From assembly GCA_021798795.1 (NCBI GenBank), contig JAJZBR010000007.1, positions 1 to 43,255 of the forward strand: DNA of 43,255 nucleotides, given 5' to 3'. The number at the start of each line of letters is the position of its first letter. The first letter of the stretch is position 1. The notes beneath the pieces are model-generated. The model was not told the origin of the DNA. It ran no database searches and saw only the letters and a list, made by a program, of their open reading frames with translations. Origin of the DNA: Pseudomonadota bacterium (GTDB lineage: Bacteria > Pseudomonadota > Gammaproteobacteria > JAKAQQ01). The translations under genes were made by a program, and so were the position numbers. Positions 9,725 through 17,780 of the stretch are shown here, in pieces.

Positions 9725-11047
9725 ATGCCCCAGTCCTTCCAAGCTTTTCGCGCCCGCGAAATCCTCGATTCCCGCGGCAATCCAACCCTGGCCGTGACCT
9801 GCCATCTGGCCGACGGCAGCTGTCACGAAGCCCAAATTCCCTCGGGCGCATCAACCGGCAGCCGGGAGGCCTGTGAGCTCCGCGATGGGGATCAGGGCCG
9901 CTACGGCGGAAAAGGCGTGCTTCGCGCGGTGGAAAATGTGAACGACGTGCTATCGCCCCGAATCATTGCGCGGCAACCGTCAACACAGGATGAGATCGAT
10001 CGGCTCCTGATCGAGGCCGACGGAACACCTGACAAATCGAGACTGGGCGCCAATGCCCTTCTGGGCTGCTCGATGGCGTATGCCCGTGCGCACGCCCATC
10101 TGGACCAGCGCCCCCTCTATGCATCCCTTCCCGGCTCCTCTGTTTCTCCTGCCCGCCTGCCCGTCCCCTTCATGAATATCTGGAACGGCGGCGTGCATGC
10201 ACTCTGGCAGGGCTCGGATTTCCAGGAATACCTGATCGCACCGGTTGGCGCACCTTCGTTTTCCGAGGCGCTCCGCTGGGGAGCGGAAATCTATCACGCA
10301 CTCCGGCTGGATCTCAAGGACAAGAATCTCAATACCGCGGTTGGAGACGAAGGTGGGTTTGCGCCCCGAACCCGATCGAATCGCGAGCCCCTTGAAATCC
10401 TGACACGCTCAATCGAGCGGGCGGGCTACCGTCCGGGCCTAGACGTCGCCCTCGCGATCGACCTTGCGGCAAGCGAGTTCTACAGCGATCGGGAATACAC
10501 GCTACGCAGTGAGGGGGCGACACTGGATTCGGATGCGATGGTCGAGTTTTGCACTAAACTGGTCCGTGATTTCCCGGTGCTCTGCTCGATCGAGGATCCG
10601 CTTTGCGAATCCGATGCCGAAGCCTGGAGTCACCTGAATGCGGAAGTGGGTAAAAGAATCCAGATCATCGGAGATGATATCTTCTGCACCAACCCCAAGC
10701 TTCTCGGCGAGGGGATCAGGCATCAGAGGGCCAACTCGATCCTGATCAAGCTGAACCAGATCGGCACCGTCACTGAAACCCTCTCGACCGTCCATCTTGC
10801 TGTGCAAGCCGGCTGGCGGACCATGATTTCTCACCGGTCAGGCGAGACACCCGACAGCTTCATCGCCGATCTCGCGGTCTCCTGTCATTCCGGCCAGATC
10901 AAGACGGGTGCACCGGCACGAGGCGAACGGGTGGCCAAATACAACCGACTCCAAGACATCGAATCCGAACTCGGATCGCAGGCCGTCTACGCAGGGCTCG
11001 AGCTTGCGGTCTCCGGAACTTCGCCAATCGTCACCGGACGAGCGTGA
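9725..11047 (+). CDS. eno: Enolase (divergent)
   Basis: AREILDSRGNPT, PSGASTGSREACELRDGD, VGDEGGFAP, LIKLNQIGTVTET, SHRSGETPDSFIADLAV. The usual N-x-D-x-QEFMI segment is altered to HALWQGSDFQEYLI. Confidence 0.88.
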   Translation: MPQSFQAFRAREILDSRGNPTLAVTCHLADGSCHEAQIPSGASTGSREACELRDGDQGRYGGKGVLRAVENVNDVLSPRIIARQPSTQDEIDRLLIEADGTPDKSRLGANALLGCSMAYARAHAHLDQRPLYASLPGSSVSPARLPVPFMNIWNGGVHALWQGSDFQEYLIAPVGAPSFSEALRWGAEIYHALRLDLKDKNLNTAVGDEGGFAPRTRSNREPLEILTRSIERAGYRPGLDVALAIDLAASEFYSDREYTLRSEGATLDSDAMVEFCTKLVRDFPVLCSIEDPLCESDAEAWSHLNAEVGKRIQIIGDDIFCTNPKLLGEGIRHQRANSILIKLNQIGTVTETLSTVHLAVQAGWRTMISHRSGETPDSFIADLAVSCHSGQIKTGAPARGERVAKYNRLQDIESELGSQAVYAGLELAVSGTSPIVTGRA

Positions 11048-12263
11048 TTCCGCCTGGGCTACGCTCATAGCGCCGCTCGTCTCCCTCTGGATCATGTCCC
11101 ACAACCCAGCCATCCGGAACGACGACGTCCTCCTCTACGACGGAGCGGTGCAACCGGCACCCCCGCCCGATCCGTGCGCCCGGAAGAATGACGCATTGTT
11201 CGATGATGCAACCGTATTCGACCCGCACATTTCGGCACAGGATCGAATCCCGGATCACTGAACCGGAGATGATACAACCACCGGCAATCATCGAGTTGAG
11301 CGCCATGCCGCGTCGATCCGGCTCATCAAAGACGAACTTGGCCGGCGGACCCTGTTCCGTTGCCGTCCAGATGGGCCAGTCGCGATCATAGAGATTGCAC
11401 TCGGGGATGACGGCGATCAGCTCCATGTTGGATCGCCAATAGGCATCCAGATCGCCGATATCCCGCCAGTAGGCGGATTGGCCGTCTTCTGTTACGAAGC
11501 GAAATCCCATGACCCGCGTCTCCGTGAGGAGCCTCGGAATCAGGTCATGCCCGAAATCATGGCTGGATTCCGGGCGTCCCGCATCTTCCGTGAGATAACG
11601 CACGAGGGTGTCCCGATTGAAGACGTAGACTCCCATGGACGCGAGGCAATGAGTATCGTCTCCCCACTCGGGCGGCAGCATCGAAGGTTTCTCGATAAAA
11701 TCGACGATCCGTGATTCTGGATTCAAACGAACCACGCCGAAACGATCGGCCTCGCTCACCGGTACGGGTACCGTGGCAAGCGTCACGTCGGCTTTCTGCT
11801 CGACATGAAATCCGAGCAGTTCACCGTAATCCATTTTATAAACATGGTCGCCACCCAGCACCAGCACATATTCATGCGCATGGTTCGAGAGAATGTCGAG
11901 ATTCTGGAAGACGGCATCGGCCGTCCCCTGATACCAGTGACTGCCCTTCTGCTGCTGCGCGGGCAGGATATCGATAAACTCGTTGAATTCTCCGCTCAGG
12001 AAATGCCAGCCCTGCAAAAGATGCTTGATGAGCGAGTGCGATTTGTATTGGGTCAGTACTCCGATCCTGCGGATGCCGGAGTTCAGGCAGTTCGAGAGCG
12101 GGAAATCGATGATCCGGTACTTGCCGCCGAACGGCATGGCGGGTTTGGAACGGTTATCGGTCAGTCCCTTGAGCCGGCTGCCACGTCCACCTGCGAGTAC
12201 GAGTGCCAGGGTCTCCCGCGTGAGTCGACTGACAAACCGTTGGGACAGACCTCTCGATTTCAC
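11031..12263 (-). CDS. glgC: Glucose-1-phosphate adenylyltransferase
   Basis: ALVLAGGRGSRLKGLTDNRSKPAMPFGGKYRIIDFPLSNCLNSGI; FIEKP; SGSVIRDSILCRNV. Confidence 0.95.
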   Translation of the reverse strand: MKSRGLSQRFVSRLTRETLALVLAGGRGSRLKGLTDNRSKPAMPFGGKYRIIDFPLSNCLNSGIRRIGVLTQYKSHSLIKHLLQGWHFLSGEFNEFIDILPAQQQKGSHWYQGTADAVFQNLDILSNHAHEYVLVLGGDHVYKMDYGELLGFHVEQKADVTLATVPVPVSEADRFGVVRLNPESRIVDFIEKPSMLPPEWGDDTHCLASMGVYVFNRDTLVRYLTEDAGRPESSHDFGHDLIPRLLTETRVMGFRFVTEDGQSAYWRDIGDLDAYWRSNMELIAVIPECNLYDRDWPIWTATEQGPPAKFVFDEPDRRGMALNSMIAGGCIISGSVIRDSILCRNVRVEYGCIIEQCVILPGARIGRGCRLHRSVVEEDVVVPDGWVVGHDPEGDERRYERSPGGITLVR

Positions 12264-12432
12264 AGGTCACTCCACCTGGACGCACAGACCAGCTCAATAT
12301 CAAGGGATCACCATAGCATACTTCCGGACGGGCTCTCGCAGGCCAGCGCACACCGGGCACGAATCCCGGCTATGATCCGGACAGGTGGCGAAAATGATGC
12401 CCCCCTTTCGTATCCACAGTCCGGAGCGTTGC

Positions 12433-13881
12433 ATGCGTATTGCCTTTGTCACGACTGAGCTTGCCCCCTGGATCAAAGTGGGCGGCCTGGCGGACGTCTC
12501 TGCCTCGCTTGCTCGCGCCCTGTCCGCGCTCGGACACACCGTTCAGATCCTCATTCCGGTGACCGGACCCGATTGTCCACCACGATCGGCGGGCGCCGTA
12601 GAGCGAAGCGGTTCAATCGGAAACTCATCTTTCGTCTGGCATGCGACGGCTCTTTCGAGTCATCTCGAAATCATCTGGATCGGTGGGGTCGGTTTCTCGG
12701 ATCGCAGGGGAGGACCCTACGCCAGCTCTACGGGAGAGGAGTGGCCGGATGGGGTTCTCCGCTACGGGAGGCTCTGTGAAGCGCTCGCGCGGGCCTGGAT
12801 CTCTCCCGGGAACGAGTGGGGTCCGCGACCCGATCTGGTCCATGTCCACGATTGGCCCACCGGTCTTCTCTTGCTTTGGATCCGCACGCTCGGAATCCCG
12901 ATCCCAAGCGTCTTGACCATACACAACCTGGCCTACCCCGGACTATTTTCACGCGAGAGCTTCGATCGGCTGGGGCTCCCACCGCAGTTCTGGCAGGCAC
13001 AGGGTGGGCTTGAGTTTTACGGATCCGGCTCCGCTCTCAAGGCCGGACTGGTCTTTGCCGATCACCTGACGACCGTGAGCCCGAGCTATGCACGGGAAAT
13101 CCTGACCCCAGCCTTCGGGCACGGGCTCGAGGGCGTGCTTGAGGAGCGGGTCAACGATCTCACCGGAATCCTGAACGGAATCGATCCCGAGATTTGGAGC
13201 CCGGTGAACGATCCCCATCTGCCCAGTCACTACAATGCCCTTGATCTCACGGGCAAACAGAACTGCCGCGATACCTTGATCAAGCGTCTCCATCTCGCCC
13301 CATCGAACGGACCGCTCGCTGCCTTCATCGGCCGGTTCACGGAGCAGAAAGGGGTTGATCTCCTGGTCGAGATCGCCCCCTGGCTCATCCGCCGCAACTG
13401 GCGTCTGGTTCTCCTCGGCCGGGGCGCGCCCGACATTGAACAGCGTGTCCAGGATCTCCCCCGTCACCATCCCGGTGCGATCCAAGTGATGATCGAACAA
13501 AGCGAGCCTTGGGCCCACCTCATCGAAGCGGGCGCGGACCTCTTCCTCATGCCTTCACGCTTCGAGCCCTGTGGGCTCAACCAGCAATATAGCCAGCGCT
13601 ACGGAACCCTGCCCATTGTGCATGCAGTGGGCGGACTCATCGATACCGTCCGGGACGCCGATCAGGACGCTGATGGGACCGGGTTCCGGTTCGAACCCCA
13701 CACCGCCGAATCGTTTTTTTCGGCCTGCCTGAGAGCCGAGCGCGCCTGGTCCGACTCCCACCGCTGGCTCGTTCTCGTGCGCCGGGTGATGCAAATCGAT
13801 TGCAGCTGGCAGGCTCGCGCCCAGCCCTACATTCAAATCTACGAGCGCCTGCTCGCGGGGCGCCCGGATGCACCGAGCTGA
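12433..13881 (+). CDS. glgA: Glycogen/starch synthase (GT5)
   Basis: MRIAFVTTELAPWIKVGGLADVSASL; TVSPSYAREI; GILNGIDPEIW; FMPSRFEPCGLNQQYSQRYGTLPIV. Internal start at 12433 preferred over 12385. Confidence 0.94.
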   Translation: MRIAFVTTELAPWIKVGGLADVSASLARALSALGHTVQILIPVTGPDCPPRSAGAVERSGSIGNSSFVWHATALSSHLEIIWIGGVGFSDRRGGPYASSTGEEWPDGVLRYGRLCEALARAWISPGNEWGPRPDLVHVHDWPTGLLLLWIRTLGIPIPSVLTIHNLAYPGLFSRESFDRLGLPPQFWQAQGGLEFYGSGSALKAGLVFADHLTTVSPSYAREILTPAFGHGLEGVLEERVNDLTGILNGIDPEIWSPVNDPHLPSHYNALDLTGKQNCRDTLIKRLHLAPSNGPLAAFIGRFTEQKGVDLLVEIAPWLIRRNWRLVLLGRGAPDIEQRVQDLPRHHPGAIQVMIEQSEPWAHLIEAGADLFLMPSRFEPCGLNQQYSQRYGTLPIVHAVGGLIDTVRDADQDADGTGFRFEPHTAESFFSACLRAERAWSDSHRWLVLVRRVMQIDCSWQARAQPYIQIYERLLAGRPDAPS

Positions 13882-14882
13882 ACCGCGACCAGGCGGGCAC
13901 CCATCAGTTCGAGTTCGGGGTTGCGCACGAGCGCGAGCGGACACCTGCGAACGGCATCCGATAATCGACCCTTGTCCACGAAGGAACGGAGCAGCGGGCT
14001 CTTTGGAACTGCCGAGGCAAGATGCGCAATCACTCCTCCGGCCAGATAAACTCCACCGCTTGGCAGATACTGGAGAGCAGCATTGCCGGCAAAACCACCC
14101 AGGAGATCGAGAAACTTGTCGACTGCCCGACGCGCCGAGGGATCGCGTCCCATCCGATACGCCTCGCTCACGGCAGCAGGTGTGAGTGCCGTAGCCTCCC
14201 GGGTCTCCGGCGCGCGACCCTGGCGTTGGGCTTCGTAGAATGCGTAAAGGAGGCTCAAACCGGAGCCCGAGATCAGCCGTTCATATCCGACCCGGCCTTG
14301 AATGACCTGATGCGCCCATCTCCAGATTTCCACTTCCTCATCCGATCGGGGTGCAAAATCGGCGTGACCGCCTTCCGAGGGCCAGGCGTCAAAATCCTGA
14401 CCGTCCGCCTGGGGCGTGGCAAATCCCATACCGAGACCCGTGCCCGCGCCCAGAACGACCCGGACACCCCGGGGATTCAATGTGGCCGGATGAAGCCAGA
14501 GGAGGTCTGCGGGTGCGAGTTCCGGGATACCCAGGGCTGCAGCCACGAAATCATTGACCAGACGCAAACGGGGCAAGCCGAGTTCACGGGCGGCAACCGC
14601 TTCGTCCATCTGCCAGGGAAGATTGGTAAAGCGGCCACGTCCTTCATGGAGCGGAGCCGCCACGGAGAAGGCCGCAGCTCCGATCTCGACGTTTTGGGAT
14701 TGCACGAAGTCGCCGAGCAATGCTTCGAATGTAGGATACTGTCCGCTCGGTTTTTCGGTCCGTTGAATCGTACGATAACCCTTGCCTGCGCGCTCGAAGA
14801 TCTCGAGGAGCGCCTTGGTTCCGCCAATATCACCGGCCAGAAATCGCATGGGTTTGGAATCAGCCACATAAACCTCAATCAT
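13839..14882 (-). CDS. glk: Glucokinase (bacterial GlcK/Glk family)
   Basis: RFLAGDIGGTKALLEIFE, GAGTGLGMGFA, SEGGHADFAPR, GGVYLAGGVI. Alternative start at 14849. Confidence 0.92.
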   Translation of the reverse strand: MIEVYVADSKPMRFLAGDIGGTKALLEIFERAGKGYRTIQRTEKPSGQYPTFEALLGDFVQSQNVEIGAAAFSVAAPLHEGRGRFTNLPWQMDEAVAARELGLPRLRLVNDFVAAALGIPELAPADLLWLHPATLNPRGVRVVLGAGTGLGMGFATPQADGQDFDAWPSEGGHADFAPRSDEEVEIWRWAHQVIQGRVGYERLISGSGLSLLYAFYEAQRQGRAPETREATALTPAAVSEAYRMGRDPSARRAVDKFLDLLGGFAGNAALQYLPSGGVYLAGGVIAHLASAVPKSPLLRSFVDKGRLSDAVRRCPLALVRNPELELMGARLVAVQLGASGRPASRRS

Positions 14883-15000
14883 CTGTTTGTCGAAGCCCGG
14901 TCCCGGCTGCCCGGAGCGGGCTCATCCACTCCGGCCGCACGCGTCTTGTGATTCTACCAGCTCGGGCGATCGCTGCCCGATCGCGCGCAGGAGGATTAGA

Positions 15001-15795
15001 ATGAAGCATTCGGAATCGAGCGAGAGCCCCTTGCAATCGTTCCGGCTCGTGGTCTACAACATCCGTTACGCAACGGGTACCGGGAAGCGCTTCAACCTCC
15101 CGGTTCCGGGTGCGGGCTATCTGCGGGACACCCAGATCAAGCTCCCCAAGTTATGCCGCTATCTCAACTCGCTCGAGCCCGATATCCTCGCTCTCCTCGA
15201 GGTAGACAGCGGCTCGGTCCGAAGCGGAGCCATCAATCAGGCTGAGGCGATCGCCACATCCCTCGGTGGACGGGGCGCTCACTGGGAATGCAAATACGCT
15301 CCAACGTCACTCATGAAGCACCTGCCGGTCGTGCGCAAACAGGCCAATGCATTCATCACCCGGGATGGTCAAGGGCAGGTTCAGTTTCACTATTTCGATA
15401 CCGGAGTGAAACGCCTCCTGATCGAGCTCCAACTTGACCAAGTGAACATTTTTCTGGTGCATCTCTCTCTCAAGTACCGCCATCGCCATTATCAGCTCTC
15501 CGATCTCTACGATCTCGTGCGGATGCGGGACAAACCGGTCATCGTCTCCGGCGATTTCAATACGCGTTGGGGCGACTATGAAATCAAGCTGTTCATGGCC
15601 GCAACCCGCCTTCGGACCGCAAACCTGACCGGCTCGCCAACGTATCCGAGCTCGGGCCCCAAAAAACAGCTGGATTTCATCCTGGCGAGCCCCGAAATCG
15701 AGATCCGGAACTTCAGGATCCCCCGCGTCCACTATTCGGATCATCTCCCCCTGGTCTGTGACTGCAGAATACGCCACTCGGATCAGATCGTCTGA
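15001..15795 (+). CDS. Endonuclease/exonuclease/phosphatase (EEP) family protein
   Basis: RLVVYNIRYATG, LLEVDSGS, VIVSGDFNTRWGD, YSDHLPLVCD motifs. AGGAGG upstream of ATG 15001. Confidence 0.85.
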   Translation: MKHSESSESPLQSFRLVVYNIRYATGTGKRFNLPVPGAGYLRDTQIKLPKLCRYLNSLEPDILALLEVDSGSVRSGAINQAEAIATSLGGRGAHWECKYAPTSLMKHLPVVRKQANAFITRDGQGQVQFHYFDTGVKRLLIELQLDQVNIFLVHLSLKYRHRHYQLSDLYDLVRMRDKPVIVSGDFNTRWGDYEIKLFMAATRLRTANLTGSPTYPSSGPKKQLDFILASPEIEIRNFRIPRVHYSDHLPLVCDCRIRHSDQIV

Positions 15796-16135
15796 CCCTG
15801 CCATCGCCCCGCCTCCGAAACAGCCCGTTGAGACCTTGGAAAAGACGCGTCAACGGTTTCCGTTTGCGATGCGCCCCCCGTCGGGTTGGGCGAGCGGTCG
15901 AGATCCGGCTCAGTGATGGTCTCGACCGACTTCGAGAACCGGATCCGGGCTTCTGGAATCGATTCTCTATCTTTCGCGTAATAGAGAGTAGACCCCGGGG
16001 GTTGCATCCCAAGCCTCTCGCAGATCCGCGCAGGAATCGCTCGATTCCAGCGGTTTCTAACGCGATCACGGCCAAGACTCCGGCCAATCACGCGCTCGCG
16101 GTCCTGACGACGGACAAAATCGTTTCGATACTCAT
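15783..16135 (-). pseudogene. Possible disrupted small membrane-anchored protein (in-frame TGA plus frameshift)
   Basis: ATG at 16135 overlaps the stop of the upstream ORF (ATGA). MSIETILSVVRTASA*LAGVLAVIALETAGIERFLRGSAR continues in frame after one TGA, then a protein-like sequence continues in another frame (RICERLGMQPPGSTLYYAKDRESIPEARIRFSKSVETITEPD...). Confidence 0.3.
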
Positions 16136-16554
16136 GAATCGTCCTCCGATTCCGGATCTTCGATCAGGGTTCCCCGGGCGTTTTGCGCGATCCGTTGAGG
16201 CATGAGAATAAAAAACTCGTAGTTGACCGCCAACAAGAAAAGAACCAGTAACACGACGATAACGATCGCCAAGGGCGTGGGTACGACCGACATGAGATAG
16301 AACGCCAGTATCAGGAGGAACGCGAACAAAATCCAGTGCATGAGCAGGCGGATTATATGAAACCAACTCAAGACAAGTCCTGCAAAAGAAACGCCCACTC
16401 CGATCAAGTAGTTATGGAGGGCCGCCCCGATCAAAATTCCGAGCAGCAACACTTCTGCGATCACGACGATCGAGAAATAGTAATAAAACGTGGCCGAAAC
16501 GCCCAATGCGAGGTATTTTCCGCCGGTAGTCAATTTGCGATCGAAGATAGACAT
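16132..16554 (-). CDS. Hypothetical multi-pass membrane protein
   Basis: 140 aa with at least three hydrophobic helices, positively charged N terminus and acidic C terminus (EDPESEDDS). GAGGTG Shine-Dalgarno-like sequence just upstream. Confidence 0.65.
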   Translation of the reverse strand: MSIFDRKLTTGGKYLALGVSATFYYYFSIVVIAEVLLLGILIGAALHNYLIGVGVSFAGLVLSWFHIIRLLMHWILFAFLLILAFYLMSVVPTPLAIVIVVLLVLFLLAVNYEFFILMPQRIAQNARGTLIEDPESEDDS

Positions 16555-16571
16555 GGAGTTTCACCTCTGGA

Positions 16572-16609
16572 GCTATGCTCAAAGGTTGTATATGACCTGA
16601 AATGAGAAG
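16572..16609. repeat. 38-bp imperfect direct repeat, copy 1
   Basis: gagctatgctcaaaggttgtatatgacctgaaatgaga; 35/38 identical to copy 2 by direct reading. Confidence 0.9.
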
Positions 16610-16669
16610 GCGGCGCATTCCTGATGGGCGACCCAGATCATCACCTTTACCAAGGAGTGAATACGCCGC

Positions 16670-16837
16670 ATGAGAAACGATACGGAAGTCATGCTTAAAA
16701 ATCCAGAGGTCCCGGGAGCTGGCTTTGGTATGAAACTTTACCACCCTTATGAATCATCCATTAGGCCTCGAACGGGAAGGACCTCACGGCAATGGTGGGC
16801 GCCTGAGAGCTATGCTCAAAAGTTGCGTATGACCTGA
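16670..16837 (+). other. Small ORF (55 aa) ending inside repeat copy 2, unknown or element-derived
   Basis: MRNDTEVMLKNPEVPGAGFGMKLYHPYESSIRPRTGRTSRQWWAPESYAQKLRMT*. AAGGAG about 12 nt upstream of the ATG. Confidence 0.3.
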
Positions 16838-16844
16838 AATGAGA
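16807..16844. repeat. 38-bp imperfect direct repeat, copy 2
   Basis: gagctatgctcaaaagttgcgtatgacctgaaatgaga; starts 235 bp after the start of copy 1, same orientation. Confidence 0.9.
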
Positions 16845-16901
16845 GCCTTTCCCAACGTGACGTGGGCCTGAAGGCGGTCGGGAGTCTGGCATCAGCGGAG
16901 G

Positions 16902-17078
16902 ATGATCGTGACTGTCAAGACCCAACCACTCCAGACCTTAGCCGATGTCCGCGCCTTCATTGAGGGCAGCCGCCTTGTGGACTTCGAGCTGACGACTCGC
17001 GAGGACGCCTATACGTTCGCCACCACGCAACTGGGCTACTTCGGCTATCCCCACCTCGGTGCGTGTCAATGGAAGTGA
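16902..17078 (+). pseudogene. 5' remnant of an integrase-type transposase
   Basis: MIVTVKTQPLQTLADVRAFIEGSRLVDFELTTREDAYTFATTQLGYFGYPHLGACQWK* resembles the N terminus of integrase-core transposases (LxxVRAFxEGxxxVDFExxxRxxAYxxxxxxLxxFxYxxL), then stops abruptly. Confidence 0.6.
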
Positions 17079-17093
17079 GCCACCGAATGCAAA

Positions 17094-17460
17094 TTATATA
17101 GGGTGCAACCGCCCCAGGCCCTCGAGGTTCGTGATCTCCCAGCTCCAAACCTCGCACGCGCGCGTAGCCAGCAGCCGGTACAGGGGGCGCACCGAAGCCA
17201 AGTAGCGGCTCTCGTCGAGCAGCATGGCGTGGATGCTGGCCGGAGCCTTGTCGGCAAAGCGATCACTGTTGAGCACCTCGAGCAGCGCGTCTTGCTCGAC
17301 GCCGCTCAGGGCCAACGGCGGGCGTTGGCGCGCCCCTCTCGCGATGTGGGCTCGAGCCAGGTGACCGCGCCACTCGCGCACCCGGTAAACCCGGGCCTGA
17401 TTGACCCCGAGTGCAACGCAGGCGCACACGCCGCCCCGCGTCTCTATGAGAGGTATTCAA
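17094..17460 (-). pseudogene. IS3-family OrfB transposase fragment with internal deletion
   Basis: ALSGVEQDALLEVLNSDRFADKAPASIHAMLLDESRYLASVRPLYRLLATRA then directly CEVWSWEITNLEGLGRLHPI*. The usual segment between the YRIL and VWSWDIT blocks and the whole DDE core are missing. Confidence 0.75.
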
Positions 17461-17780
17461 GCCCTTCGCTCAAACGCCAGATCGCGACCTGCCCGGTCGA
17501 CCTGACGGGCCGACCCGCTGGCCGCCGCGTCGACTTCTACCGCGTGGAACTCGATCAATGCCGCCAATGTGGCCACCTGAAGAATGGGGCGTTCATCCCA
17601 TTAGATTCGATCAGACCTCCAGCTGATGTCGGCGTTCGTTACCGGGCGGAATCTCGCGGGAAAACGCGTGATGCATGCCGATTGCATCCACCCGACGTTA
17701 TTTGATTCCAAACGAATCGGATGGGGGGGACCCGCGCTATAATGGGGGCAAGCCGTACCAAAACGAAAACGAGGGATTTC

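Noticed and set aside
14022-14951. 309-aa + strand ORF
   Set aside because: Antisense shadow of glk, which has clear kinase motifs.
16088-16135. In-frame TGA as selenocysteine or programmed readthrough
   Set aside because: No supporting stem-loop identified, and the following sequence soon needs a frameshift. Decay is simpler.
16572-16844. Repeat pair as a CRISPR array
   Set aside because: Only two copies, 197-bp intervening segment, no cas genes in the window.
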